A DNA stretch of 33,588 bases from Chthoniobacterales bacterium (GCA_026461395.1 JAPJNA010000030.1:1-33588); one strand, 5' to 3'; positions 11,310 through 20,787 are shown, numbered from the stretch's first letter. Made by a program: numbers and translations. Notes: generated from the letters alone by a model not told the origin.

Positions 11310-11966
11310 ATGCTGCCAACTCCTGTTGATCAAGAACGAGATCCGTTTAGACCACGACGGCTCTCGGTGGAGTTGCAGATCCTCTCGGATTCGGCAGAGC
11401 ACTCCGATCTGACCATGGGTGACTTGGTTGATCGGCTTGAGGGGCGCGTCTACACGCTGTTACTGGTGATTCTTGCCCTTCCCTTCTGCCAACCGATTAT
11501 GCTTCCCGGTCTTTCCACCCCCTTCGGCATGGTAATCGCCCTGCTAGGATTGCGATTTGCGTTGCGCCAGCATCCATGGCTTCCGCAGCGCCTGCTCAAG
11601 ACCCATCTTTCAGGAAAATACCTTCCCAAGATCCTTCACGGGAGCGCCCGGGTCCTCGGAGGGATTGAGAAACTCCTTCACCCCCGCCTCTTGTTCCTTT
11701 TTGATTATCGCCTCACCCAGTTCCTTGCAGGCATGGCTGTTTTCTTCAGTGGCCTGATGCTCCTGCTTCCGCTGCCCATCCCCTTCAGCAACATGCTTCC
11801 CTCGCTGACAGTTGTGCTTGTGGCATCCTCCTTCTCGGAACGCGACGGCGCGACCTTAGGTGCGGGACTGATCCTCTTCCTGATCTCCCTAGGATTTATC
11901 GGTGCGATCTTCTTTGGAGGGAGCGAGGCGATCACCTGGATCTGCAACGGATTCTCTCACAGATAA
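11310..11966 (+). CDS. ExoD-family integral membrane protein
   Basis: The 218-residue protein matches the ExoD family (exopolysaccharide synthesis ExoD). A cytoplasmic N-terminus contains LSVELQILSDSAEHSDLTMGDLVDRLEGR. Hydrophobic helices follow, with the family-like LLVILALPFCQPIMLPGLSTPFG and LPLPIPFSNMLPSLTVVLVASS. ExoD was named from rhizobial mutants affected in exopolysaccharide and alkali tolerance, but its biochemical activity is not established. An in-frame stop at 11295-11297 fixes 11310 as the earliest start. It is flanked by a structured 235-bp gap and a 302-bp gap, so it is probably transcribed alone. The function in this organism is unknown. Confidence 0.8.
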   Translation: MLPTPVDQERDPFRPRRLSVELQILSDSAEHSDLTMGDLVDRLEGRVYTLLLVILALPFCQPIMLPGLSTPFGMVIALLGLRFALRQHPWLPQRLLKTHLSGKYLPKILHGSARVLGGIEKLLHPRLLFLFDYRLTQFLAGMAVFFSGLMLLLPLPIPFSNMLPSLTVVLVASSFSERDGATLGAGLILFLISLGFIGAIFFGGSEAITWICNGFSHR

Positions 11967-12268
11967 CGGAGTGACTCGGTCTGACTTGCTAGACAACTAC
12001 GACTGGCGAGATGAAGTAGAAATGGTAAAGACAGCCTCTTCCGGGATGCATAATCTCAGTTTATTTCGGCGTACCGTCTGGAAAAATGGAAAAAGTAATC
12101 CTTTTCACTATGCGAAGGGTGTGGAGTGGCCATCCTTTTCACATGGTAGATTGGGTTCATGGGAAATCTTTCAACCGCCAAGGGGAAAGACAGGATCGCC
12201 GATGCCTTGAAAATATCACTGACTTTTCCGAGTCTGTGTTTGTGAGGGTGTAAGAAGAACTCCGTCCC
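11967..12268. other. 302-bp gap before the P-type ATPase
   Basis: No convincing gene was seen. Track ORFs across it (102 aa plus, 80 and 88 aa minus) lack family features and overlap real genes. The gap holds a direct repeat, ATCCTTTTCAC at 12099-12109 and again at 12132-12142, with start points 33 bp apart. No strong promoter was identified. Confidence 0.5.
12099..12142 (+). repeat. Direct repeat ATCCTTTTCAC, two exact copies 33 bp apart
   Basis: Two identical 11-mers lie about three helical turns apart, 127 bp upstream of the ATPase start. This arrangement could be a regulator binding site. It could also reflect the pyrimidine-rich spacer sequence found before several other genes here (for example ATCCTTTTC before pgi). 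Confidence 0.45.
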
Positions 12269-15022
12269 ATGACCCCCACCTTTCCGATCGCACGGCAAGA
12301 TGCGGGATCATCATGGCATTCCCTGGATTCGGAAGCTGTCAGCAGGGTGCTTCGGGTCGATCCCGAAAGGGGTTTGGAGAACAGCGAGGTGATGGGGAGG
12401 CGCGAGGAGTCAGGTTGGAACACACTTCCGGAGGCGCGTACCCGACCGCTTGCGATGCTCTTTTTCGGACAATTCGCCAGCCCCCTGATCTACCTCCTGC
12501 TCGCGGCCGCGATCATAGCCTTAGTGATGGGGGATCGGCCTGATGCGATCGTGATCTTGGGTGTCTTGATCATGAATTCGCTGATCGGAACCTTCCAGGA
12601 GGGACGGGCCGAACGAACCATGGACGCCCTCAGAAAGCTTACAATTACAAGAGCACGGGTTATCAGGAACGGGATCGAGCAGGAAATCGCAGCCCGTGAA
12701 TTGCTTCCGGGGGATCTGCTTGTTCTCTCCGCCGGCGACCGAATCGGGGCGGACGCGCGCGTGATCCAGTCGGCCTCCCTGAGCACCGACGAGTCTGCCC
12801 TGACCGGGGAGTCTCTTCCCGTTTTCAAACAGGCCGATCTCCTTCCGCCGGAGACCTCCCTGTCGGAGAGGAACAATATGCTCTACTCGGGGACGCATGT
12901 CGCTACGGGGCGTGGACGAGCTCTCATCGTCGAGACAGGGATAAAGTCAGAGTTCGGTAAGATTGCGGCCCTTGCCACATCCACGGTCGAACCCAAGACA
13001 CCGCTGGAAGTGCGGATCACGCGGTTCGGAGGTTCTCTTGCCCTGGCTTCCGCCCTGATCTTTCTAGTGATTCTCGGCTTTGGAATGGCCCGGGGGCTTC
13101 CTTTTCAGCAGATCCTGATAGTGGCACTCAGCCAATTGGTCTCCGTGGTTCCGGAAGGACTCCCGGTCGCCATGACCATCGCTTTGGCGGTGGGCATGCA
13201 GCGGATGGCCATTCGAGGAGCTGTTGTTCGGCGTCTCGGGGCCATCGAGACCCTGGGATCGACAAGCGTCATCTGCAGTGACAAGACCGGAACCCTGACA
13301 AGAAACGAGATGACCGTCTCCCTGCTCTGGCTTCCCGACACCGGAATGATGGAGGTAAGCGGTGAGGGATACGCGCCCGAAGGGGTGATCGCCCAGGGCG
13401 GGCTTCCGATCAATGAAGCGATGAGACGATCCCTCCATCCACTCACCGAGGCGCTGCTTCTCTGCAACGACGCCCTCCTTCTCCCACCCGATGAGCGGCA
13501 TCCACGATGGCACATTCTGGGGGATCCCACCGAGGCCGCCCTGCTGACACTTGCCGGTAAGCTTGGCTCGGGCATGGAAGAAGTCAGGGAACGATGGCAG
13601 CGCATCTCTGAGATGCCGTTTGACCCTTCCTCAAAAATCATGGCGACCCTGGATCGCAACGGCGACTCCCTCTTCAGGATCTCGCTCAAGGGAGCCCCGG
13701 AAGTGATTATCCCCCTCTGTAACCGGGCAGTCTCGGCAGGGGGCGACATGCCGCTGGATTTGTCGCTGAAAGCAAAGGCTCTCGGAATTGCCGGAGAGAT
13801 GTCAGGTCAGGCACTTCGCTGCCTTGCGGTGGCCACGTGGGATCATCCCCGGCTTCTTGAGCAAGGCGGAGTAGAACAGTTTACTGGAAAGCTCACCCTG
13901 CTCGGCCTGGTGGGACAGATGGATGCTCCCCGCGAGGAAGTCGCACGGGCGTTGGAGTCGAGTGCATCAGCCGGAATCCGCACGATCATGCTCACCGGTG
14001 ATCACAAGGCAACAGGTCTCGCCATTGCACGAAAGCTCGGGATCGCGAAGGAGGGGGACATCGCAATGGAGGGATCGGAACTGGAATCCCTTCCCGATGA
14101 TGCTCTACCGGACGCCCTTCGGCGCATCTCTGTATTCGCGAGGGTTTACCCCGAGCAGAAACTCAGGATTGTCAAAGCCCTTCAGGCCGGCGGCGAGATT
14201 GTCGCGATGACGGGAGACGGCGTGAACGATGCACCTGCGCTGGCAAGGGCGGATGTCGGGGTTGCCATGGGCATCAGCGGGACGGAGGTAGCCAAGAGCG
14301 CATCAAGGATCGTCCTCACGGATGACAACTTCGCGACACTCATCGCCGCCATCCGCGAAGGACGCATCGTGTACCGGAATATCAAGAAAGTGATCCTTTT
14401 CCTTTTTGCAACCTCTCTTGACGAGGTGATAGTCCTCCTGCTGGCTCTCTTTTCAGGTCATCCCCTCCCCTTGGCAGCAGTTCAGATTCTCTGGATCAAC
14501 GTGGTCACCGAGAGTGTCGCCACGGTGAACCTTGTGATGGAAGGAGCTGAGGGTGATGAGATGCGTCACCCCCCCGTTCCTCCAGATGATCCCCTCCTGG
14601 ATCGGGAGATGATGAAGCGACTCCTCGTGATGGTCTCTTCCTCCGTGGTGGTGGTTTTCGGGTTCTACGTGTGGCGTCTCTCCACGGGGGTTCCCTTTGT
14701 GCTGGTGCAGAGCGAGACCTTCACGCTGATGGCCGTGTCACAGTGGTTCAATGTGCTCAACTGCAGAAACCGGATTCGATCCGCCGTGGATTCCAGGGTA
14801 TTTAGTAACGTCTGGCTCACTGGCGGGCTCCTATGCGGTATTCTCCTCCAGTTGATTGTCATCTACAGCGAACCGCTGAACCGCTACTTCCACACCACCC
14901 CGATCCCCCTGCGGAATCTGCTGTTTATCATAGCGCTTGGTAGTCTCGTTCTCGTGCCCGAGGAGATCCGGAAATTCCTCAAACGAAGGACACTCCGGAA
15001 GGGGTGCGGAGGAGAAGTGTGA
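12269..15022 (+). CDS. P2-type cation-transporting P-type ATPase
   Basis: This 917-residue ion pump has the full P-type core. There is an N-terminal cation_ATPase_N region and an actuator loop with TGES. The phosphorylation motif DKTGTLT has its aspartate at residue 338. A KGAPE motif lies in the nucleotide domain and MTGDGVNDAPALARADVG in the hinge. M4 carries VPEGLP as in Ca2+-ATPases. M6 reads NVVTESV, close to the N..TD pattern of SERCA but with Glu for Asp. This suggests a Ca2+- or related P2A/P2B-like pump, but the substrate is not certain. It stands alone, convergent with pgl. No heavy-metal-binding domain is present. Confidence 0.88.
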   Translation: MTPTFPIARQDAGSSWHSLDSEAVSRVLRVDPERGLENSEVMGRREESGWNTLPEARTRPLAMLFFGQFASPLIYLLLAAAIIALVMGDRPDAIVILGVLIMNSLIGTFQEGRAERTMDALRKLTITRARVIRNGIEQEIAARELLPGDLLVLSAGDRIGADARVIQSASLSTDESALTGESLPVFKQADLLPPETSLSERNNMLYSGTHVATGRGRALIVETGIKSEFGKIAALATSTVEPKTPLEVRITRFGGSLALASALIFLVILGFGMARGLPFQQILIVALSQLVSVVPEGLPVAMTIALAVGMQRMAIRGAVVRRLGAIETLGSTSVICSDKTGTLTRNEMTVSLLWLPDTGMMEVSGEGYAPEGVIAQGGLPINEAMRRSLHPLTEALLLCNDALLLPPDERHPRWHILGDPTEAALLTLAGKLGSGMEEVRERWQRISEMPFDPSSKIMATLDRNGDSLFRISLKGAPEVIIPLCNRAVSAGGDMPLDLSLKAKALGIAGEMSGQALRCLAVATWDHPRLLEQGGVEQFTGKLTLLGLVGQMDAPREEVARALESSASAGIRTIMLTGDHKATGLAIARKLGIAKEGDIAMEGSELESLPDDALPDALRRISVFARVYPEQKLRIVKALQAGGEIVAMTGDGVNDAPALARADVGVAMGISGTEVAKSASRIVLTDDNFATLIAAIREGRIVYRNIKKVILFLFATSLDEVIVLLLALFSGHPLPLAAVQILWINVVTESVATVNLVMEGAEGDEMRHPPVPPDDPLLDREMMKRLLVMVSSSVVVVFGFYVWRLSTGVPFVLVQSETFTLMAVSQWFNVLNCRNRIRSAVDSRVFSNVWLTGGLLCGILLQLIVIYSEPLNRYFHTTPIPLRNLLFIIALGSLVLVPEEIRKFLKRRTLRKGCGGEV

Positions 15023-15081
15023 AGATAAAGGTTCTCTATAGTTGCCAGCGGAAGGAAATCCTAAGACAGAAAAACAATCAG

Positions 15082-15121
15082 GATAGAGGCTTAGAGACTT
15101 GGAGGCTTGAATGTTTGGATG
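15082..15121. repeat. Five-unit degenerate octamer tandem repeat in a convergent gap
   Basis: Between the ATPase and pgl ends the plus strand reads as 8-mers such as CTTAGAGA then CTTGGAGG, with similar units on both sides. The rest of the 177-bp gap shows only short weak stems (for example GGGC/GCCC at 15124-15135) and no clear terminator. Confidence 0.6.
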
Positions 15122-15199
15122 CAGGGCCAAGTGCCCAAGGGTAAGACGTATTGAACCTGCGGCGCGGGGCAACACCGCTATTCGCTAACTCTCACCAGC

Positions 15200-15904
15200 C
15201 TACAATCCCGAAGCAGCTGCGGTGTCGGTGAGTAAAAGCGCGTTAGCCTGGCTGATACTTCCGGCAGGGATCGAATGATCAGCTGCCTTGAGTTTCACAA
15301 TCATCGGGATCTTGGCTGCTCCCGTGGCGAGCCACATGATCTGGCGCGAGCGATTAATCATCGGGTAGGTCAGGGTCATGCGCCGTCGGTTCTGGTAGAG
15401 ATTCACTGGATCGGTTAGCGCCACATCGCGGTCAGTGACCTCCAGAACCGGATCGTTCGGAGTCAATGAGGCCGTGTGTCCGTCGGGTCCAAGGCCAAGA
15501 TGAGCCATATCGAGAATCGGGGGATTCCCACAAATCTTCTGAAGGACTTTCTCGTACTCCTTAGCTCCCTCGACGGGATCCTCAGCATTCACCGGCATGG
15601 CGTGGATGTTCTCCTTTGGGATCGGAGCATTCCCCAAGAGCGACTCGTGAAGGTGTGTCAGATTGCGGTCAGGATCACCCTCGGGTGCGATGCGTTCGTC
15701 GATCTGGAAGACATGGACCTGTGACCAAGGCACCTCTTCAGATGCAAGATCCCTCAGCATGGCCCAAGGAGTCTTGCCGCCACTAACGGCAAGAGTGAAA
15801 ACTCCACGAGCAGCCACGGCCTCACGGGAGGCAGCTGCAATTACTCCTGCGGCGGCCTTCGCCACCGCATCATCATCAGCAAGGACCTCGATCTTAAGAG
15901 CCAT
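15200..15904 (-). CDS. pgl: 6-phosphogluconolactonase
   Basis: The enzyme hydrolyses 6-phosphogluconolactone, the second step of the oxidative pentose phosphate pathway. The 234 residues fit the DevB/Pgl family. Typical segments are FTLAVSGGKTPWAML, then VHVFQIDERIAP with a following PDRNLTHL, and LGLGPDGHTASLTPN near the middle. RRRMTLTYPMINRS is also typical. It follows pgi by 21 bp on the same strand, so the two sugar-phosphate genes are probably one unit. The spacer is an 11-bp duplication. Glucose-6-phosphate dehydrogenase is not in the window. Confidence 0.94.
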   Translation of the reverse strand: MALKIEVLADDDAVAKAAAGVIAAASREAVAARGVFTLAVSGGKTPWAMLRDLASEEVPWSQVHVFQIDERIAPEGDPDRNLTHLHESLLGNAPIPKENIHAMPVNAEDPVEGAKEYEKVLQKICGNPPILDMAHLGLGPDGHTASLTPNDPVLEVTDRDVALTDPVNLYQNRRRMTLTYPMINRSRQIMWLATGAAKIPMIVKLKAADHSIPAGSISQANALLLTDTAAASGL

Positions 15905-15925
15905 GACTAGATAGTGATTAGATAC
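15904..15925. repeat. Two-unit 11-bp tandem repeat filling the pgi-pgl spacer
   Basis: TGACTAGATAG is followed directly by TGATTAGATAC (9 of 11 identical). The pair begins at the last base of the pgl start codon triplet and ends exactly before the pgi stop codon. Confidence 0.55.
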
Positions 15926-17548
15926 TTACTTCTTTGCCCTATAGCGGCGGATGAGGGCGTTCGTGGAGCTGTCGTGCTTGAGCTCTGGCTCGGTCGGTGA
16001 CTCCAGCTCGGGGATAATGTGCTGGGCAAGCTGCTTGCCAAGCTCCACACCCCACTGATCGAAGGAGTTGATGCCCCAGACAACACCTTGTGTGAAGACG
16101 CTGTGCTCATAGAGAGCGACCAGAACGCCAAGTGTATGCGGGTCGAGCTTGTCGGCCATGATGACATTCGAGGGACGATTCCCCTCGAAGACGCGGTGGG
16201 GATTGAGCCAATCGGGCGTCCCCTCGGCCTTCACCTGGTCAGGTGTCTTGCCGAAAGCGAGTGCCTCGGCCTGCGCGAAGATATTCGAGATGAGGTAATT
16301 GTGGTGATGACCCAGCTCGTTGATCGCCTTGTTGAAGCCTATGAAGTCGCACGGAATGAGGCGCGTACCCTGATGGATAAGCTGGTAGAAGGAGTGTTGG
16401 CCGTTCGTTCCAGGCTCGCCCCAGTAGATCGGACCCGTGTCGAAGGTGACATGGGTTCCATCGAGACGAACCGACTTGCCATTGCTCTCCATGGTGAGCT
16501 GCTGGAGGTAGGCGGGGAAGCGCTTGAGGTACTGCTCGTAGGGAAGCACGGCAATGCTCTGGGCTCCGAAGAAGTCGTTGTACCAGACGGCAAGCAGACC
16601 GAGAAGAACGGGGAGATTCTTCTCGAGCGGGGCCGTGCGGAAGTGCTCGTCCATGGCGTGGAAACCGGCGAGGAGGTCTGAGAAGTTCTTCGGACCAATG
16701 GCGATCATGGTCGAGAGACCGATCGCGGAGTCCATCGAGTAGCGGCCGCCGACCCAATCCCAGAATCCGAACATATTCGCGGTGTCGATGCCAAACTCGG
16801 AGACTTTGGCGGCATTGGTGGAGACAGCGACGAAGTGTTTGGCGACTGCCGAGACATCCCCGCCGAAGCCCTTAAGCGACCACTCCCGGGCGCTGTTGGC
16901 ATTCGTCATGGTCTCGAGTGTGGTGAAGGTCTTCGAAGAGACAATGAAGAGGGTCTCAGTGGGGTCGAGATCACGCACGGCCTCGGAGAAATCGGTGCCG
17001 TCGACATTGGAGACAAAGCGGAAGGTCATGTCGCGATCGCTGTAAGCCTTGAGCGCCTCGTAGGCCATGACAGGACCTAGGTCAGAGCCACCGATGCCGA
17101 TATTGATGACGTTCTTGATGCGCTTGCCTGTGTGACCCTTCCACTCGCCGGAGCGGATGCGGTCGGCAAAGGTGCCCATGGACTCGAGAACCTTGTGAAC
17201 CTCGGGAACAACATCGACACCGTCGACCTTGATCACAGCATTCTTGGGGGCTCGGAGGGCAACATGGAGAACGGCGCGGTCCTCGGTGATGTTGATCTTC
17301 TCCCCGGCGAACATCTTATCGCGGTGCGCTTCAAGACCGACTTCCTTCGCGAGTTGGACGAGGTCCTTGAGGGTCTCGTCGTTGACGCGGTTCTTCGAGT
17401 AGTCGAGGTAGAGGCCGCAAGCCTCCGCGGCCAGGCGCTCACCACGTGTCGGATCTGCGGCAAAGAGCTCCTTAAGCGTGGTCTTGGCGATCTGGTCGCG
17501 ATTGGCTTCGAGTGCCTTCCAGGCAGGGAGTTGGGTCGGGTTGGACAT
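15926..17548 (-). CDS. pgi: Glucose-6-phosphate isomerase
   Basis: Pgi interconverts glucose 6-phosphate and fructose 6-phosphate. From the start [10 protein letters not shown] the protein has 540 residues, normal for the long bacterial form. The track ORF adds 32 codons that read through a tandem repeat and look non-coding, so I reject that start. Family signatures seen are [11 protein letters not shown], the segment [13 protein letters not shown] with active-site Glu/His, and [11 protein letters not shown] near the C-terminus with the catalytic Lys. It is divergent from tsaE across 89 bp and precedes pgl on the same strand. No clear Shine-Dalgarno: the ATG follows a pyrimidine-rich ATCCTTTTCGT. 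Confidence 0.96.
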   Translation of the reverse strand: MSNPTQLPAWKALEANRDQIAKTTLKELFAADPTRGERLAAEACGLYLDYSKNRVNDETLKDLVQLAKEVGLEAHRDKMFAGEKINITEDRAVLHVALRAPKNAVIKVDGVDVVPEVHKVLESMGTFADRIRSGEWKGHTGKRIKNVINIGIGGSDLGPVMAYEALKAYSDRDMTFRFVSNVDGTDFSEAVRDLDPTETLFIVSSKTFTTLETMTNANSAREWSLKGFGGDVSAVAKHFVAVSTNAAKVSEFGIDTANMFGFWDWVGGRYSMDSAIGLSTMIAIGPKNFSDLLAGFHAMDEHFRTAPLEKNLPVLLGLLAVWYNDFFGAQSIAVLPYEQYLKRFPAYLQQLTMESNGKSVRLDGTHVTFDTGPIYWGEPGTNGQHSFYQLIHQGTRLIPCDFIGFNKAINELGHHHNYLISNIFAQAEALAFGKTPDQVKAEGTPDWLNPHRVFEGNRPSNVIMADKLDPHTLGVLVALYEHSVFTQGVVWGINSFDQWGVELGKQLAQHIIPELESPTEPELKHDSSTNALIRRYRAKK

Positions 17549-17555
17549 ACGAAAA

Positions 17556-17590
17556 GGATGAATTATGAGAGATGAATTATGAAGGATTAT
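17556..17590. repeat. 14-bp (2 x 7) tandem repeat just upstream of pgi
   Basis: RGATGAATTATGAR occurs twice in tandem (17556-17569 and 17570-17583), followed by a half-unit GGATTAT. On the pgi strand it reads as TTCATnn heptamers ending 7 nt before the ATG. Confidence 0.65.
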
Positions 17591-17600
17591 TCCAGTAAGA

Positions 17601-17628
17601 TTGCTAGACTCCGTAACCCAACTAGAAT
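17601..17628 (+). promoter_or_regulatory. Candidate sigma70-like promoter of tsaE-tsaB-mrdA, possibly leaderless
   Basis: TTGCTA (17601-17606), a 16-bp spacer and TAGAAT (17623-17628) resemble -35 and -10 boxes. Only 9 nt separate the -10 box from the tsaE ATG at 17638, and there is no Shine-Dalgarno. This is consensus matching only. Confidence 0.4.
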
Positions 17629-17637
17629 GCTTGAAAA

Positions 17638-18093
17638 ATGGCAACCGACAATCCTGTCACACATCAACTGGGAGAACATACGGCCCGGAGCATTCAGGAA
17701 ACGGCGGCTATTGCCATAGAACTCCTGCCGCTGATGCTGAAGTCAGGCGTGGTCAGTCTGGAGGGACCGCTCGGTGCAGGGAAAACCCATTTCGTCAAAG
17801 CAACGGCTCTCGCCATGGGTATCACAGAGGAGGTCACCAGTCCGACCTTCACCCTGCTTCAGAGCTATGGTTCCGGAGAAAACCGCCTGCATCACTCGGA
17901 CTGGTACAGGCTGGAATCCGAATCCGAGGTGCTCGCCTTGGGATTGGAAGATTACTATCATGACGGGCTCATGTTTATCGAATGGGGAGACAAGTTTGCC
18001 GGCATCCTTCCTCCCGGGACGCTGAGGATCCGGATTGAGCCACAACTCGTGCGCACGGAAGAGATCCGCACGTTCCGCTGGGAAATCCTCTGA
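17638..18093 (+). CDS. tsaE: tRNA t6A biosynthesis ATPase TsaE
   Basis: TsaE is the small ATPase that works with TsaB and TsaD to make N6-threonylcarbamoyladenosine at position 37 of ANN-decoding tRNAs. The 151 residues carry Walker A GPLGAGKT (43-50). The TsaE-specific [10 protein letters not shown], the HSDWYRL segment and FIEWGDKF are all present. It begins a three-gene plus-strand unit: tsaB follows after 6 bp and mrdA overlaps tsaB. Pairing with tsaB strongly supports the call. tsaD is not in the window. Confidence 0.94.
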   Translation: MATDNPVTHQLGEHTARSIQETAAIAIELLPLMLKSGVVSLEGPLGAGKTHFVKATALAMGITEEVTSPTFTLLQSYGSGENRLHHSDWYRLESESEVLALGLEDYYHDGLMFIEWGDKFAGILPPGTLRIRIEPQLVRTEEIRTFRWEIL

Positions 18094-18099
18094 AATAAC

Positions 18100-18732
18100 G
18101 TGAAGATCCTTTCCCTAGACTCCTCATCACCGGTCGCCTCGGTTGCCTTCGTTTCCTTCATTAAAGGAACACCGGAAATTCTCTTTGAGAAGCAGACTCC
18201 CCATGCGCGATCCGACTCCGCTGCGCTCTTCGAGGGGTTGCGGGATGCCGTGGAGAGATGTGGCCTGCCCGATGCACTCTGCGTGGGACTTGGTCCCGGG
18301 TCGTATAATGGCCTGCGTGCAGGAATTGCGGCCGCCAGAGGGTTCGCCACGGCGCGGAATCTCCCGCTTTATGCCATTCCGTCACCCTTGGCACTGCATG
18401 GGCCTGATGAGGGCTTCTGGGCCCTCGGGGATGCGCGGGGAGGCCATTACTGGATAGCGCGGATTCAACTGGGGGTATTCGTGGAAGAACCTCGGCTACT
18501 TTCTCCCGCAGAGACACTGAGTCATCTGCACTCGCATGCCAACCTGCCCGTACTTGGGTCGGCTGTATTGCCTGAAATCGGAAACCTTCTCATAGAAACC
18601 CCAAGCGCCGTGCGACTTGCAATCCTTGCGGAAAAGAACGATCCCTCTTTCATTGTCTCGGGAACTCCCGAGCCAATCTACCTGAAGCCTCCCCACATCA
18701 CCCCGCCAAGAGCCACAGCCACCGTACCATGA
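18100..18732 (+). CDS. tsaB: tRNA t6A biosynthesis protein TsaB (YeaZ)
   Basis: TsaB is the catalytically inactive partner of TsaD in the t6A complex. The 210 residues open with KILSLDSSSPVASVAF and contain HARSDSAALFEGL, then the conserved VGLGPGSYNGLRAG motif. These match the ASKHA-fold YeaZ family. The start is GTG at 18100, 6 bp after the tsaE stop. The stop overlaps the mrdA start as ATGA, which suggests translational coupling. The C-terminal end (EPIYLKPPHITPP) is the family-typical tail. Confidence 0.93.
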   Translation: MKILSLDSSSPVASVAFVSFIKGTPEILFEKQTPHARSDSAALFEGLRDAVERCGLPDALCVGLGPGSYNGLRAGIAAARGFATARNLPLYAIPSPLALHGPDEGFWALGDARGGHYWIARIQLGVFVEEPRLLSPAETLSHLHSHANLPVLGSAVLPEIGNLLIETPSAVRLAILAEKNDPSFIVSGTPEPIYLKPPHITPPRATATVP

Positions 18733-20645
18733 GCGCACGGATTCTTTTTCCTATCCTGCTTTGCTTTCTTGCTCTCGTCTTGCCGTCAGCGGCGCAGATG
18801 AACAATGGGACGAATGCCCCCGTCGAGGAGAATCCAAAACCCACATGGGAGACCCAGAAGCAGGCCCGTACCTTCCAGCTTGGAATTCCCGCCCCGAGAG
18901 GTCAGATCACCGACAGGAATGGCTACCCGCTAGCCCAGAGTCGCCTCAGTTACAACCTGGCGCTTCAGTTCCCCACACCTCTTGACTGGAGCGAAGCCAA
19001 GGTTCTGGCTTTTGCTCGCCAACACATCACGTTCGCCAAGGGGTTCCTTGGACGCCAGATCTTGCTGCGTGATCAGGCTATCCTCAATCATTACCGCAAC
19101 CGCGGACTCCTACCGCTGACTCTGCTCGAGGATCTGCAACCCGAGGAACTGGCCGCCGCTAGACGCGGCCTCACGAGTGCACTGGTGCTCCAGCAGGTCT
19201 ATGCCCGCATCTACCCCAATGGTCAGCTTGCCTCACACATTATCGGCTACACTGGTAAGGAAGCTCCGCTTTCCATCCGTCCGATCGAGAACAAGGATCT
19301 CATCTTCACCGAAAGCGAGGGACGCGAGGGGATCGAGCAAACCTTCGACTACCAGCTCAAGGGGCACCCTGGCAGCATCCATGTCACCTACGATGCGGAG
19401 GGGCGGAAGACCTCAGAGAGGATCGCCCAGCCTCCCGTTCCCGGCGATAACGTGATCACGACCATTGATCAGAATCTGCAGCGCATCTGCGAAAAAGTCC
19501 TGAGCGAGAATTGCAAGCGCGGCGCCATCGTGATGATCGATCCCTGGACCGGTGAAATCCATGCCATGGCCTCCTGGCCCGAATACAATCCTAACCACTT
19601 CGTTCCCATCCTGAATCCTGAGATCTACCGACAACTCAGCGAAGATCCCTCCACACCCTTGCTACCGCGCGCCTATCGATCCGCTTACCCTCCCGGCTCC
19701 ACCTTCAAGACATTTGTCGCACTCTCCGGGTTCCAGTCAGGCAAGCTCACCGCAAGCGATATCTACAGCGGTCCCACTGCAATCGATATCGGCAACTTCA
19801 CCTTTCACAACTGGAAGAAGACCAGTGCGGGTCGTCTGAATTTTGTCGAAGCACTCACTCAATCCTGTAACACATGGTTCATTCAGGCCGGCATCAAGAT
19901 CGGGGCACCAAATATCATCACCTGGACCGAACGTCTGGGACTCGGGAAGAAGACAGGCATCCCGCTCAAAGCCGAATCGGGCGGTATCATTCCCACCGAT
20001 GAATACATGCTTCGCACCCAAAAGAGGAAGATCCTGAAAGGCGATGTTGCTAACATGAGTATAGGTCAGGGAGCCATCGTTGTCACTCCCCTCCAGATGG
20101 CCCAGGCTTACGGTGTCATCGCTTCGGGGGGACAATATCACCAGACACGGCTTGTGAAGCAGATTCAGGGCATCGATAACAAAGTTGTCTCAGCCTACCC
20201 TGACCGATTCCGGGATGACCTCCAGATCAAGCCCGAAGATATGGAGACTCTGAAAAAAGCTCTCGTAGCCGTAACCGAAGATGGACAGGGGACAGCCCAT
20301 CACGCGCAGGTGAAGGGATATCATGTCGCCGGAAAGACCGGCACCGCCCAATGGGGAGGCGGGGGGGACAAGGAGAAGCAGCGTACCGCCGCATGGTTTG
20401 CAGGGTTCGTTCCCGCCGAGAACCCCCAGTATGCTTTTGCTGCCGTCTATGAGGGAGAACCCGGTGATAACAACATCCATGGGGGCAGCCACGCCGCACC
20501 GCTAATCGGTAAAGTCCTCCAGGAGGTCTATGGCTCGAAAGAGGAAAAGGAATCGAAATCCACCGACTCTCCCGACCAGTCCGATAAGGATAAGGAAGAG
20601 AAGTCTAAGGATCATGAACAGCCCGAGACGGATCAGTCGAACTAG
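18729..20645 (+). CDS. mrdA: Penicillin-binding protein 2 (peptidoglycan D,D-transpeptidase)
   Basis: This class B PBP cross-links peptidoglycan for lateral wall growth, normally with RodA. The 638 residues contain an N-terminal hydrophobic anchor (about 4-22) and a pedestal domain with RGQITDRNGYPLAQ. The transpeptidase motifs are STFK (Ser324 nucleophile), SCN (379-381) and KTG (536-538). GREGIEQTFDYQLKG is typical of MrdA. The hydrophobic N-terminus ends in LPSAAQ and could resemble a cleavable signal, but family knowledge favours an anchor. The last 40 residues are a highly charged Lys/Glu/Asp/Ser tail. The start overlaps tsaB by 4 bp. rodA is not present. Confidence 0.92.
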   Translation: MSARILFPILLCFLALVLPSAAQMNNGTNAPVEENPKPTWETQKQARTFQLGIPAPRGQITDRNGYPLAQSRLSYNLALQFPTPLDWSEAKVLAFARQHITFAKGFLGRQILLRDQAILNHYRNRGLLPLTLLEDLQPEELAAARRGLTSALVLQQVYARIYPNGQLASHIIGYTGKEAPLSIRPIENKDLIFTESEGREGIEQTFDYQLKGHPGSIHVTYDAEGRKTSERIAQPPVPGDNVITTIDQNLQRICEKVLSENCKRGAIVMIDPWTGEIHAMASWPEYNPNHFVPILNPEIYRQLSEDPSTPLLPRAYRSAYPPGSTFKTFVALSGFQSGKLTASDIYSGPTAIDIGNFTFHNWKKTSAGRLNFVEALTQSCNTWFIQAGIKIGAPNIITWTERLGLGKKTGIPLKAESGGIIPTDEYMLRTQKRKILKGDVANMSIGQGAIVVTPLQMAQAYGVIASGGQYHQTRLVKQIQGIDNKVVSAYPDRFRDDLQIKPEDMETLKKALVAVTEDGQGTAHHAQVKGYHVAGKTGTAQWGGGGDKEKQRTAAWFAGFVPAENPQYAFAAVYEGEPGDNNIHGGSHAAPLIGKVLQEVYGSKEEKESKSTDSPDQSDKDKEEKSKDHEQPETDQSN

Positions 20646-20647
20646 CC

Positions 20648-20665
20648 ATGCCACAGAAGTGGCAT
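20648..20665 (+). terminator. Hairpin after mrdA
   Basis: ATGCCAC and GTGGCAT form a perfect 7-bp stem around an AGAA loop, 3 nt after the mrdA stop. No T-run follows, so it is either a weak terminator or an mRNA 3'-end structure. Confidence 0.4.
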
Positions 20666-20670
20666 TCAGG

Positions 20671-20702
20671 GATTTAGGCTATAGGTGTTTAGACTATTAG
20701 GA
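20671..20702. repeat. Four-unit degenerate octamer repeat downstream of mrdA
   Basis: The sequence runs as 8-mers each carrying TAG, for example CTATAGGT then GTTTAGAC. It lies directly behind the mrdA hairpin. The units are diverged, so this is one of the weaker arrays. Confidence 0.45.
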
Positions 20703-20787
20703 CAAAAGAAAATATCCTGCATAGAGGAAGTTGTAACGGATGCGAATCAACAGCCAGATAATCAAACACTGATACCGCAGGGCAAAT

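Noticed and set aside
12056-12298. 80-aa minus-strand ORF upstream of the P-type ATPase
   Set aside because: Composition is not protein-like, it has no family features, and it overlaps the ATPase start.
17549-17644. 32-codon N-terminal extension of the pgi ORF
   Set aside because: It translates the 14-bp repeat and overlaps the tsaE start region; Pgi normally begins near MSNPTQL.
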